From assembly GCF_000276665.1 (NCBI RefSeq), contig NW_004955435.1:2144892-2208891 (forward strand): a stretch of DNA of 64,000 bases, written 5' to 3'. Source of the stretch: Chinchilla lanigera (taxonomy: Eukaryota > Chordata > Mammalia > Rodentia > Chinchillidae). Numbering within the stretch: position 1 is the stretch's first letter; each line of letters opens with the position of its first letter. Position numbers and translations under genes: made by a program. The notes beneath the pieces were generated by a model. It saw only the letters and a list, made by a program, of their open reading frames with translations, was not told the DNA's origin and did not search any database. Positions 24,910-37,376 of this stretch are shown piece after piece.

Positions 24910-26740
24910 GGATTCATTCATACTTTGGAAAAATATTTTAGTAAGCTAGAGATTTTGAATTTATTGGTCAGTCTGATTGTGATGAAACCATTTTTCCTTA
25001 GGGAAATTACACTGTTATTTTTGCAGTATCATTTTAAATACAATTTCAAAAATGTTACCATTAGCTATAATATGAGTTGATACGTATGTAAGGGTGTAAT
25101 ATGATGGAATTAGGATTCTTAACGTTCACTTATCCTTATATGTCCATCTGCCTGTCCATAACACATTTATTAAGCATCTAAATCTTTATTTTCCAGACTC
25201 CTCAGTTTGTGCCCTAACCATGTACCCAGGATGGATTCTGCAGACACCAGCCCTCGTGACTGTAGTACGCTGTTTCATGGTTAATTATTTGAGCTTCATT
25301 ATGCATTGTGTACCAGTGTTCCACTAGGGAAAGCACAGATTTGTTTCAATAACGTGATTTCTAGAAAGAAAGCAGACAGGCAAACAAAAAGACTCACAGC
25401 TAACTGATAACAGTGCCATAGCATTATTTTGAGGGTTATATGATTTAATGTATTTTAAAGGCACATATGAAAAATCGGACAAGAACTTGCTATTGCGATC
25501 TGCACTAACCTCAATGATGACTGATTTCAGAGGAAGCATTTAGTTTACTTTGACACTGCCCCCCGTTCTGTTCTTTCGGGTTTAGAGATACAACGAAACA
25601 AATTTTTAAATTGGACACAGAAGCATGAGCCTAGCAAAATAGAATTTTATGTCTTCTGTCATCTTGAGAGAGCCACTCAGCTCCTTCCTTTCTCTCCTTT
25701 CCTAACAGCTTTAATTTAGCAATGTCGTAAATTTAATAATACTGTGACTCCCAAGGTAAAAATCTCGAAAAGCAGACATATGTAAATACTTTCTGAGAGT
25801 CAAAAGATCCACGTACTAAACCAATGTACAGGGTTTTAAATGGCAACATGAGAAATGAAGTTTAGTGGTGAAAAAGGAGAGAGTGATGGACTTTGAATGA
25901 GTTTGTCTGTGGAGAAAAAAAGAATTTTTAATGGCAAGATAAGTGTAGAACATATGTTAATTTTGGATAACCAGAATTTGAATAATTGAGTTTAATTCTG
26001 TTTTTTTTTTTTTTCCTAATCATTTGACTCCTAGGACAGCTACTGTTACACAATTAATTGTAAGAAGTAAGTCCACAATAAACTCCCTGATAATAGGTCT
26101 AGCTGGCAATAAAACAGAAATTGGGTTATAAGACATACTCACTTGTGCTCACTCTGTATACAAAAAGAAAATGTAGTTTTAATTTGATTACATTAATTAA
26201 AATATAATGAACTTAGTGGGTAACAAATTCATTAGAAATTGAACTTTGACTATCTAATTGTTAACAGTTTTAGCATTACCCATACAAAAGAAAATATTAA
26301 CAAATCAAAAAATTCAAGGATTGAGGAGCTGAAAGATTGATTTTTATATGCGCACATAAATCAAGCACCGACAAATTTATGCCTTCCTAAAACAAGTTTA
26401 AAATGTTAATGAAGCTAAAACACTGATAAATATGTGAGGCATAGCTGCTTAAAAATGCATCTTTACACATGGTCCTCTGAGAACGTTAGCATAATTCAAC
26501 CAGAAACTGAAGTACTAAAAGGATCTAGCGTTCATGTAAAGCTGTGAAATCTAAAGGAGAGAAATGGGAAAAAGCAAAAATAATTGTTTTATGTTGTTAT
26601 TAAAATAAACTAAGCTGTTTTCTTCAGAAAAGCTGAAAACTTTATTATAAAAATGTTTAAGTTGTATTTTTATGTTTTTCTAAGTCTTCGTATCTTTTTA
26701 GCTATGTTTATCTGCTTCATAACATATTCAATTAAGTCCA
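24910..26740. other. Unassigned AT-rich intronic sequence
   Basis: No gene recognised. A T-run at 26000-26014 is the only simple feature. Confidence 0.5.
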
Positions 26741-26924
26741 GTCAATTTATATTCAGTAACTCTGCAGCCAGCCTGTGCCAGGCATTTTATTTTAAAGCAA
26801 TAGAGTTAACCGTCTTCACTAGTGGCGGGGTCCTTTCCTTTCTCAAAGGGTCAGCTGCTGTTGGTGGAAGAGCAGGATCACTCCTTCATGCAGTGATTTC
26901 CATCCGGCCGGGACTGGGCTGGAG

Positions 26925-27115
26925 CTTCATGTACACTGTGTAACTCAACCCTTACGACTGTGTGGAGACAAACGCTGTCCCCTCTGTTTTTATACGAATA
27001 AGGGGAAGCTCAAGCTGAATCAATAACCTGCCCAATGTCACACAGTTTAAAAGGGATAGACTGGGAGTAAAAAGCAAGTCTCTGACAGGAGAGTCCTACG
27101 TTTCAATGATTATTG
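26925..27115 (-). mobile_element. MIR SINE
   Basis: ttttatacgaataaggggaa, then caataacctgcccaatgtca, then cacagtttaaaagggataga follow the MIR core in reverse orientation. The aacctgcccaatgtcacaca core is well preserved. Confidence 0.8.
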
Positions 27116-27214
27116 GGAAATTGCAAACAGCGGCGTCTGTGTATTGTCTTTACCTAAGTAAACCGGTATCTATACTGTTTAATGCTAAAAGCGGATGCGT
27201 ACGTCCAACAACTG

Positions 27215-27410
27215 CATTTAAGTCTTAGCTTGGCTGCTTTATGTGACTGTGACTCTGAGCAAGATCCTGAACCTCTTAACACACAAGTCTTTCCTATCTG
27301 TGAAACAGGGACGTTTATGTCAATAATTCGCAGCAGTTTAGAGAGTATTAAGTGATACAGCTCGTAGTCAGCACAGTGCCTAGCTCACAGTATATATGTG
27401 TATGTTACTA
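27215..27410 (+). mobile_element. MIR SINE
   Basis: ctgtgactctgagcaagatc, cctgaacctcttaacacaca, then ctatctgtgaaacagggacg and cacagtgcctagctcacagt are the MIR core and 3' part in plus orientation. Confidence 0.8.
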
Positions 27411-28255
27411 CCCAAACCGGAGAAAGTTAACCAGAAAAATAAACATTCATTTATAAGCGTAACAAGAAAAACACTACTTACAGGGTATACGGGGTATTTC
27501 TTTATAATCCATATTTATTTTATTTTTTAGAAAATTCTAACTATTCATAGCTTGAGTCTACCATTTTAAATGTGAAAATTTTAATGAATAAATCTTTATT
27601 ATATCTCAGCATGTAATTTACCATATATAAATACGTGTGCATTTTCATCCAGATAGTCAGTTCTATGGAGCCTACCACAGCACATAAAGTATACAGATAC
27701 AAAGTTACTGCACAAAGATGCCTGATAACCCTAGGAGCCATTTGAAACTCACATCCAAATGTCTTCAGTGAATAACATTAAGAATTAAACACAAGGAATA
27801 AGATAATATACCTGTTATGGTCTCCTCATTGGCAAAAAAGTGGATGATCACATTTAGTGTGTGTGCCTGCAAACGTGAAGAGTGTTGAGCTTTAAACTCT
27901 TAAAAGCCATTATCTCCGGGAAATCAGGGAAGCCCAACAGTGAGAAGCGGGAAAAGAAACTTTGCCATTTGACCAGCTACGCTTCACCTTGGTTTTTTTT
28001 CAGATAAGACGTTTATAACTTACAAGGCAATGACAAATGACTACTGCCATAATCTTCCTATAATTCATGTAATACCAACAGTGTCATTAGAATTTGTGCT
28101 GGGAAAGTTTTATATATGGAATGTGCAGTGATTCCATCCTCTCTACCTCCAGACAAAAACACATTCGTTCTGCGCACACTATTTTCAGTAAAATATTAAC
28201 AAAAAAGAAGAGAATAGGATGACCCCTCAATATTTCTCTTCCTCTCTCTCTTACC

Positions 28256-28258
<3 letters not shown>

Positions 28259-28304
<46 letters not shown>
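28259..28304. repeat. (AC)n dinucleotide microsatellite
   Basis: About 23 uninterrupted AC units. A likely length-polymorphic locus. Confidence 0.98.
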
Positions 28305-28306
<2 letters not shown>

Positions 28307-28769
28307 CACATCCACACCCCGTACAGTGGCTTATTACAATCCTAATAGTAGCTGCCTTCAAATGTTTGAAAGGTAGTCAAGAAGCAATGGCTCATTCTAT
28401 GCTTTTAAAAACTAGACATAGAGCAGTATATATTATTGGTTTTATTACTCTCATTTCTACTATTATGCTTTATAAATTCAGCAATGAACCGAGCTACTGG
28501 GACTTCCTTCCCCCTTGAATCCACATGGTTCCTTAGTAAGCACAGTGCAAGAGAAAGGCTAGCAGTGTAGGACATATGACATCTTTCTGTTCAAACACTG
28601 AGGATACAGTAAGCTTCATCATGACAGTTTAAAGAGCAATCTTACATGCTGTATAGACTCGCAGGAGATAGTAGAGATGAAATAAGATAACATAGAAGAA
28701 AAACAAGTATAGTTAAAAAGAAATTTTTATATTAAGCAGGTAAAGTATTAACTCTTCTTCTGAGTGTTC

Positions 28770-28990
28770 TGTAATTGCCAGCTAATTCCCTACGTATTTT
28801 TGCATACACTCTCATGATGATGTCACTATGACAGAGGTGTTCTGTCTCAATTTCATAGATGCAAAACTCAGACTCAGTGGGGATAAATGTCACACCCTCA
28901 AGATCACTCTATAAAAAAGCGAGGATCCAATATTTGAACCCAGGTACACTTAACTCCCAATATCGTACTCTTAATAGCAGTGATATACTT
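28770..28990 (-). mobile_element. MIR SINE
   Basis: tctcaatttcatagatgcaa, aactcagactcagtggggat, then aggatccaatatttgaaccc is the reversed MIR order. Confidence 0.65.
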
Positions 28991-28999
28991 TTTCCTTAT

Positions 29000-30450
29000 T
29001 TTAAATGTTTGAATATAAATTGTTTCAGAAAGATGAGTTATTTTTAAAAATAATAAAGATACTAATTTTTAGAAGGATGAGTTCTGTTTATAAATAATAA
29101 AGATATATTAACCAGGTGATAAACCAAGGAAAGTATCATTATGTTAATTGTTGGATAAGAGTGCAGTGCGAGGAGTAGTGAGTAAGTGCTCTAACGAGAG
29201 TGAACACACGGCCCAGCTTACCCAGTACAGGCCCAATTTATTATACCTGTACTTACTTCTAGTTACATGATGTAATTATAAATAGCAACCACTTTTACCC
29301 AAAAAGCTTTCAGTTGGAATGATAAATTACAAAACCATAGTAGATACAAACAATGATAACTATATCTAAGAAAGATAGGAATTACAGAAGCAAAGCGAAA
29401 TTGAATGTAGAACAAAAACAACATAATCTATAAAGAACTTAGAAACTCACTACACTGTCCAAGACTTCCAACGAAGAGCTAAATATCTTTTAAATAAATT
29501 ACTAGAAGGAAAGACGTAATATTTATGCCACATAATATATATGTTCTTTCCATTTCCAACCTGTAGGTGGCCACCACAAGCTTTACTTATTAAACAACTC
29601 ATTAGTAGCATTTTCAATACTGTCATCTTCAGATAATTAGCAATTTATTTAAATAACCAATTTCTGTAGAAATAATTGCCAAGAAATGCCCTGAACCTAC
29701 TTTTTAGAAACTATAATAAAAGTGTTAAGATAATCCCTGACATTTGCAAATGCTATTAGTTCACCTTTCCTTTTGATAGTGCTATGGCATTATGTTTAAA
29801 CAATTACCTGATAACACAACAGTTTAATGAAACAGTACAGTAAGCACATTCTTCAATATGGCCAGAAAGGACATTCAGATTTAGAAAAAAATCCAGTGTG
29901 CTGACATGTTTACACAGAGGAAAGACACAGCTAGAAGAAAAAGGATCACTGAAATAGGTACATTACTGCAATTTCTGAGTTCTTTTCATTTACATGGGGG
30001 ATGCTACAGCATATGAATTTTCTTTGGAAATAAGAATGGAGACTTTTGTAAACTGATTCATGTAATTGGCTAATGCAACCAAGGGTAATATACATCTATT
30101 ATAAATACATGTAGTCTATTTAATATATTGTTTGCTTTATAATCGCATAAAGAACAAAAAATAGTACTTTGCTTTACTGTAAGTCTTAAACATTTAAGTA
30201 CATTTTTACCTAAAAATGGCCCATAGTTTTAAAGTGGAGTTAGCAGGCGTCACTGTGCATGCTCGGTAGACGTCAGGCAGTGTTCAGCATTGACAGTGGA
30301 CAGGAGCCCTTCCCTGCTATTCAGCAACTTACCCCACTAAAACCATCGAGGGGAACGCAGTGCTTTTGGGTTACACAGAACTCCTTGAGACTTTCTGTGA
30401 TTTCTAAGCTATTGGTCTACTCATGATAAAACGAAATGATAACCCCAACC
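29000..30450. other. Unassigned intronic sequence
   Basis: Includes a local duplication: aaataataaagatactaatt near 29048 and aaataataaagatatattaa near 29092. No gene seen. Confidence 0.5.
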
Positions 30451-30479
30451 CAATAGCAATACCATTTTTATAACAATTG

Positions 30480-30660
30480 CTCTGCTAATTTACCTCGTGA
30501 CATTATTATAAATCACATATGCATTATTGCCATTGTGTAGATGAGGAAATCCAGGCAAAAAAGAGTGAAATACATGTAAGAAAGGCAGGTTGCATGACTA
30601 CATAATGTATTACAACAAGAAGACAATTATTTTATAATGTCACAGTAAAATCCACTGCTA
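30480..30660 (-). mobile_element. MIR SINE (probable)
   Basis: tattgccattgtgtagatga, then ggaaatccaggcaaaaaaga and ggttgcatgactacataatg follow the reversed MIR core, decayed. Confidence 0.5.
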
Positions 30661-31029
30661 GGGTGAAATATGAGGGATTTTATGCATTTTCAGGTCATCA
30701 TATCCTTCAGTCTCTCCCAGATTAGTAATTTTGGCAACATATTTTGGTTATAAATTAAAAGGGTTTATCTATAAGTATAAAAAGATGGACTATTCGAAAG
30801 AGACATTTTGAACCACAGCAGCGTTAGTGCGCTAGGGATGCGAACATTTCTCTGACTTTGCTTCAGCGTGTTCAAAGCAAAACGTTTCCTGCCACATAAG
30901 TTCCAACTGCTCTTTGCATTTTCACAGGTGCTTATTTGAAAAGGAGAAAAAGGAATATTATGATAATAATGATAACACTGATGATGGGAGCTACTTTTTA
31001 CCCTTGGGAAAATCCCGAGTATTGTAATT

Positions 31030-31287
31030 TTCACTATATAGATCTTTTACTTCCTTCGTTAGATTGATTCCTAAGTATTTCATTTTTTTGGATGCTATTG
31101 TGAAAGGTGGAGTTTCCCTAATTTCTTTCTCAGTGTGTTTGCTGTTTGTGTATAGGAATGCTATTGGTTTTTGAGGGTTGACTTTGTATCCAGCTATACT
31201 ACTGAATTTGGTTACTATATCTACAAGTCTTTTGGTGGAGTTTTGGGGGTCTTCTATCTAGAGTATCACGTCATCTGTGAATAACGA
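31030..31287 (-). mobile_element. Inverted 5' segment of a twin-primed L1
   Basis: Reversed ORF2 reverse transcriptase region: the minus strand reads an LFADDVIL-like sequence near 31275 and ends around the KDLY-like stretch at 31040. It is joined head to head with the plus-oriented remainder at 31288, the standard structure left by twin priming. Confidence 0.75.
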
Positions 31288-31998
31288 CAATTAACCATGT
31301 TCACTGGAAGAAAGATAGCCTCTTTAATAAATGGTGCTGGAAAAACTGGCTCTCCACCTGCTGAAGACTAAAACTAGACCCCCTGTCTATCAGCATGCAC
31401 TAAACCAGAGTCCCAATGGATCAAAGATCTAAATATTAAAAGAGAAACACTAAATTTAATGGAGGAGGAAGTAGGTAGAAATCTTGAAGACATACGGGTA
31501 AGCAGAGATTTCATGAACAAAAACCAAACTGCATGGGAAATACTTCAAAGAATCAACAACTGGGATCTCATCATACTGCAAAGTATTTGTATATCAAAAG
31601 AAATCGCCAACAGAGTAAAAAGAAAACCCACGAATTAGGAAAAAATTTTAGCCGACTGTCCCTCAGACAAAAGACTTCTATCTAGAACATATAAAGAATT
31701 TTTTAAAATCAGGCTGCCAAAATTCAAAGATCCAATCCAAAAATTGGCATCGGAGATGAATACGTACTTCCCAGATGAAGAAATACAAATGCCAAATAAA
31801 TATATGAAAAAATATTCAACATGAAGAAAGACCATCATCAAGAAATCAATCAATAACAAATGCTGGAGAGGCTGTGGGAAAAAAGGAACATTTCTCCACT
31901 GTTAGTGGGAGTGTAGACTGGTACAACCGCTGTGGAAATCAGTGTGGAGATTCCTCAGAAAACTAGGATTAGAGGTCCCATTCAACCCAGCTATTCCT
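31288..31998 (+). mobile_element. L1 ORF2 C-terminal part, plus strand (left half)
   Basis: Runs from ggaagaaagatagcctcttt through caactgggatctcatcatac and gagaggctgtgggaaaaaag to the caacccagctattcct site. It continues at 34567 after a nested L1. Several stops break the frame. Confidence 0.88.
31982..31998. repeat. Left target-site duplication of nested L1
   Basis: tcaacccagctattcct, identical to 34550-34566. Confidence 0.95.
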
Positions 31999-34549
31999 TT
32001 CTTTAAAATTTATTTTAAAAATAAAAGGAAAACATATTAACAAACAGACATCCATTTACAAAATAGCATAAGAAAAATACAAGCAATACAGAGTTACAGA
32101 CAAAGTGGTAGAAAATTAACAATAGTTGTTGTATTACGTATTGATATCTTCAAAGTGGTTTCTCCGGAAAACAAATAGAGACATTCAAGATTGATGAAAT
32201 AAGTAATCATTAACTGTTCCTTTCAGTAAAGCGATAGAAGTCACTAGTACAACTCTGTTAGCTATCCTGTATATACATACATACATAATTTCCCCTTCTT
32301 TCTTTTCTCTTTTCCCTCACCCCAGTTACTCTTTACTCTTGAGCATTTTCCTTCTGTTTCACAATGTCTATCATACCTCCGAATTTTTAGTCATTCTTTC
32401 AGGTTCTTACACTACTGAGACAATACGTTGCTTATACATGGAGGTCTGGTTTATTTCACTTATGAGTATGGTCTCTAGTTGTGACCATTTACCTGTAAAA
32501 GCCTCAAGTTTATCTTTCTTTATAGCTGGGTAATATTCTGTTATGTAAAAGTACAACAATTTTTTTATGCATTCCTCAGTGGATGGACATTTGGTCTGCT
32601 TCCACAATTTAGCTATTACAAATTGTGCTGCTATAAACATGAGTGCACATATATCGCTGTGATATGATTTCAGGTCTTCTGGGAAAATACCCAGAAGCGG
32701 AATAGCTGGGTCAAATGGGACCTCTAGACCTAGTTTGCTGAGGAGTCTCCAAACTGATTTCCACAGTAGTTTCACCAGTCTGCATTCCCACCAACAGTGG
32801 AGAAGACTTCCTATTTTTCCACAGCCTCGCCAGCATTTGTTATTGGTTGATTTCTTAATGCTAGCCATTTTTACAGGGTGAGGTGAAATCTTAATGTTGT
32901 TTTAATTTGCATTTCTCAAATGACTAATGATGTTGAATATTTTCTCATGTATTTATTTGCCATTTGTATTTCTTTATCTGAGAAGTGTGTTCATCTCAGC
33001 TGCCCATTTTTGGATTGGGTCTTCGAATTCGAAGGGAGCTGATTTTTTTAAATTCTTTATATGTTCCAGATAGAAGACCTTTGTCCAAGGGACAGTCAGC
33101 TAAAATTGTTTCCAATTTGTGAGTTTTCCTTTTACTCTGCTGGTGATTTCTTTAGATGTGCAGAAACTTTTCAGTAGGATGAGATCCCAGTTGTTGATTC
33201 TTTCAAGTATTTCACATGTGGTTTGGTTTTTGTTCATGAACTCTCTGCCTACCCCTATGTCTTCAACATATTTACTTACTTTCTCTTCCAACAGATTTAG
33301 TATTTCTGTTTCAATGTTGAGATCTGTGATCCATTTTGACTTGAGTTTGGTGCATGGCAATAGACTTGGGTCTATTTTCAGTCTTCAACAAGTGGCAAGC
33401 CAATTTTTCCAGCACCATTTATTAAAGAGGCTTTCTTTCTTCCAGTGAGTTTGTTTGGCCCATTTGTCAAAGATTAGGTGGCTGAGTGTGCTTGTGATTG
33501 AGGCTGTTTCTTCCAGTCTGTTCCATTGATCCTCAGGTCTGTTTTTTAGCCAGTACCAGGTTGATTTTATGACAGTAGCTTTGTAGTATAATTTCAGGTC
33601 AGGGATTGTGATTCCACCTAACTTGTCTTTGTTGCCCAGGATTGCTTTTGCTATTCTGGGTCTCTTCTGGTTCCAGATGAATTTAAGGCATGTTTTCTAG
33701 AGATCTGTGAGGTAGGATAATGGTATTTTAGTGGGGATTGCATTGAATCTGTACAACAATTTTGGTAGTACTGCCATTTTCACAATGTTGGTTCTTCCTA
33801 TCCATGAGCAAGGAATATTTTTCCAATTACTGAAATCCTCTTTTATCTCTTTTTTCAGAGTACTGTTTTCATTGAATAGATCTTTTACTTCTTTTGTTAG
33901 GTTGATTCCTAAATATTTCAATTTATTGGATGCTATTGTGAAAGGTATGTTTCCTTAATTTCTCTCTCAGTCTGTTTGTTGTTTGTGTACCGGAATGCTA
34001 TTGATTTTTGAGTGTTTACTTTGTATCACTGCTGAATTTGTTGATTAATTCAGGAGTCGTCTTGTGAAGTTTTTGGGGTCTTCCATGTAAAGTATCATGT
34101 CATCTGCAAATAGTGATAATTTTATTTCTTCCTTTCCTATCCTTATTCCCTTTCTTTCTCTCTCTTGTCTAATTGCTGTGGCTATGCTTCCAAAACTATG
34201 TTGAACAGGAGTGGTGACAGCAGATATCCTTGTCTTGTTCCTGATTTTAAAGTGAAAGCTTTCAGTTTTTGTCCATTTAGTATGATACTGGCTGTTGGTC
34301 TGTCACAGATGGCTTTGATCAGACTGAGGTAAAGACCATCTATTCCTATTTTCTGTAGGGTTTTTATCATGAATGCATGTTGGACTTTGTTGAAAGCTTT
34401 TTCTGCATCTATTGAGATGATAATGTGGTTTTTGTCTTTGGCTCTATTCATACAGTGTATAACATTTATCGATTTGTTAATATTGAACCATCCCTGCATT
34501 CCTGGAATGAATCCAACTGGGTCATGTTGTATGATTTTCTTGAAGATCA
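31999..34549 (-). mobile_element. 5'-truncated L1 inserted into another L1
   Basis: Minus-strand L1, 2.55 kb. From its 3' end: 3' UTR 31999-32400, ORF2 C-terminus 32407-32868 (NNKCWRGCGKIGSLLHCWWE and EYYPAIKKDKLEAF), then 33100-33360, 33697-33921 ([15 protein letters not shown]), and reverse transcriptase at 34182-34676 ([39 protein letters not shown]). Long frames survive but the chain is broken by frameshifts. It is flanked by a perfect 17-bp target duplication. Confidence 0.93.
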
Positions 34550-34566
34550 TCAACCCAGCTATTCCT
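34550..34566. repeat. Right target-site duplication of nested L1
   Basis: tcaacccagctattcct, identical to 31982-31998. The outer L1 reads on without loss when one copy and the insert are removed. Confidence 0.95.
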
Positions 34567-35390
34567 CTTCTGTGTATTTTTCCAGAAGAACTGAAAACAT
34601 CACACCACAGTGATATATGTGCACCCACATTTATATCAGCACAATTAGTCATAGCTAAATCTTGGAAACAACCCAAATGTCCATCAACTGAGAACTGGAT
34701 AAAATGGTGTGGTATTTTTGTACAATGGAGTATTACTCAGCTATAAAGAAAGATAAACTCGAGGCTTTTATAAGCAAATGGATGCAACTAGAGACCATAC
34801 TCATAAGTGAAATAAATCAGACCCACGTGTGTAAAGATCATATTATCTCCCTAGTGAAAGAACCTGAAAGAGTAAATAAAATCTGAAAGGTACAGTAGAT
34901 ACTGTGAAAGGGAAAGAAACTGCTCAAAGNNNNNNNNNNNNNNNNNNNNNNNNNNNNNNNNNNNNNNNNNNNNNNNNNNNNNNNNNNNNNNNNNNNNNNN
35001 NNNNNNNNNNNNNNNNNNNNNNNNNNNNNNNNNNNNNNNNNNNNNNNNNNNNNNNNNNNNNNNNNNNNNNNNNNNNNNNNNNNNNNNNNNNNNNNNNNNA
35101 AAAAATATGCATATAAGTAGGATAGCTGGGATAATTATACTGCTGATTTCTATGGTCTATTCAAAGGAAGAGTCAATGCTTAACTTCTTTCTTCTTTTTA
35201 ATTTTTTGACCAGTTTTGCATGCTTATATCTGGTAATCTGAACAACCAATATGAAGATAATAATATGCAATATATATAACAAGCATTATTAAATTCTTAT
35301 CATCGTGTTTAGTGAAATTCTGTATGCTTTCTAATGTTTTTTAAAATTATTTTTTATCCTCTTTGAAATAAAAAAATAAAATGAGTATTT
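34567..35390 (+). mobile_element. L1 ORF2 end and 3' UTR, plus strand (right half), with assembly gap
   Basis: ORF2 C-terminus (acaatggagtattactcagc) and the 3' UTR ending ctctttgaaataaaaaaata. The same 3' UTR is seen at 55330-55640. A run of 170 N sits where that copy has a purine-rich tract. Confidence 0.9.
34930..35099. other. Assembly gap (170 N)
   Basis: Unsequenced. It lies in the purine-rich part of an L1 3' UTR. Open frames running through it are artefacts. Confidence 0.99.
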
Positions 35391-35394
35391 TATT

Positions 35395-36235
35395 GCATGG
35401 TCATAAATACAGAGTTCTCCCCCTCACTAAAATCATGTTATTTCTTAGAAAAAGCCACGGTTTTGTTCTCCCTAAAGGCTGTGCTGTTTGCCTCGAGCTG
35501 GTTCCATGGCCAGGGTGTCCAGGGTAGCGCCTGCCACTCTGAAGACCTTTCCTTTCACTCTCAGTAATGCACTCTCTGTCCACTTGACAAGGAGTCACGT
35601 GTGCACGTCTCTGTGCCTTGTGGCGAGACTGCCTGCTCAGGGTCCACTGAGACTCACACAGCACAGAAGGCCATAGTGTCTGTTTTCTTCTTTGGGCTGG
35701 ACAATCCTCAAAGACGTCTGAACGAGGACACCTCCATGTGGGCCTTGTTGGAGCTGTCTGAGAACAGACACTCTAAACCTGACAAGACACTCGGAAGGGA
35801 CTTGTTCTCTTGATTCACTGACAATTTCCCCCTGAATTTCAGTGGGGTAGTGGATGAGAAATTATTTCCGTACATACAGTCAAAAATCCTCTTTCTTTCT
35901 CCCTGCCTCCTTCCTTCCCTGCTTTCCTCCTTCCTTCTTCTTCTTCCCTTTCTTCCTTCTGTTCTCTTTTTTTCTTTTTCTTTATGAAGTGCTGAAGAAA
36001 GGTTTTGTTTTGTTTTGTTTTGTTTGTTCCGGCCAGAAGAGCAACCCCTTGCTGAAGGCAACAGAAATGGTCAACAAATCCAGAGGTCTAAGTACACACA
36101 ATGACAAAGTAGGTACAACACGTCTATATGCCCCTTTGTGGGCGCACACCATGGACACTGTAGAAACTCAGAGGACAGGAAGAGCTGGGGAGCCTGAGGT
36201 GGTCAGGGAAGGGCTTATAGGAGGCATAGGACTTT
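35395..36235. other. Unassigned intron with a pyrimidine-rich tract
   Basis: 35460-35830 is GC-richer and unassigned. 35886-35985 is a ctt/cct-rich simple tract, and 36004-36028 is a (TTTTG)n run. Open frames on both strands here come from the low-complexity tract. Confidence 0.6.
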
Positions 36236-36239
36236 AGCA

Positions 36240-36455
36240 GGGCTCTCTAAAGATGGATAGGTAGGTCTGGGGTTGGGAAGCAGAGTACCTCAAATTCAAG
36301 GAGGGCTTGGGATCCAGGTTAAGAAACTGTATATCATACGGGAGAATCTTTTCTGTGCAATACTTATGTGATAATAGCAAAGCTAAAGTAGTCTCTGCAG
36401 GTAATGCAATGATATGCACATGGTAAGTGCTTAATAAATAGTAAAATCATTGCAG
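36240..36455 (+). mobile_element. MIR SINE 3' part (probable)
   Basis: Ends with gcacatggtaagtgcttaat, then aaatagt, the classic MIR 3' end. The 5' part is poorly conserved. Confidence 0.5.
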
Positions 36456-36789
36456 ACTCTACAAATAATGAAATTATACGGATAAGAAAGCATTATGAAC
36501 AACTTTATAAATCCAAAAACTGAAGTAAAATGGACAAACTGCATGCAAAACACAAACAACCAAATTTGTGACAATGAAAAACAGAAAATTAAAACCAAAA
36601 ATACATCCATAACTATTACAGAATTTGAATTTTTAATTGAAAACATTTTTACAAAACAAACTACAGTCCAGATGGTTTCATCTTTCCTCTTTTCTTCCTT
36701 TCTCTATAGGCTCAACACAACCCAAAATGCCAGTACAATTTCTTTCAAGAAACTGATTAGTGGAGTCTGAAACTTGGATGGGAATGCAT

Positions 36790-37376
36790 GAATCTAAAAT
36801 ACCAAAAGCATCCATGAAAAAGAAATCAGGATTCAAGCCCATTATTTTAGTTTAGGACTTGCAGTTAACCCACAGTAATCAAAACAGTAGTGTTAGAATA
36901 CACGACAAATACAGGACACATACTGGGGTACTGAAACAGTCTGCACTGGTCAGGCTTATTGACTTTTGAACGATGCACCAAGTCCTTTCGATTTGGGAAA
37001 GAAAAGTTATTCTAACAAATAGTCCAAACCCCTACCTCTCATCCTCGATATAATAACCTACTCAAAATGAGCCAGAGATATAAATGTAAGACCTGAAACT
37101 ACTAAACCACTATAATAAAACAGAGGAAATGATTCAAGCAGCAGTAAAGGCAACAATTTTTTGGATAAGTTCTCAAGAGTTACCCCCCAAAAAGCAAAAA
37201 TAGATAAACAGAGGTATATGAAACCAAGAAACTTCTGTACAGGAAAAGGAAATAATCAAGAATGGGAAACGAGAAGTTACAGAACAGGAAGAAATTTAGG
37301 CAAATCCTCAATCCTTTTTCATTGGACAAAGGATTAATATCCAGAATAGATAATAAACTTAGTAACAAAAACAATC
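36790..37376 (+). mobile_element. Old L1 ORF2 C-terminal segment (left part of a stack)
   Basis: cacagtaatcaaaacagtag, then ataaatgtaagacctgaaac and gacaaaggattaatatccag are late ORF2 in plus orientation. It continues at 37929 after an antisense L1 insert. Confidence 0.75.

Noticed and set aside
34182..34676. 164-codon reverse-transcriptase-like frame as a gene
   Set aside because: Clear L1 ORF2 fragment, 5' truncated and flanked by frameshifts; not an independent reverse transcriptase.
34904..35116. Open frames running through N
   Set aside because: Products of unsequenced bases.
35708..36061. Lys/Glu/Arg-rich minus-strand frame of 117 codons
   Set aside because: Encoded by the pyrimidine-rich simple tract at 35886-35985; low-complexity artefact.
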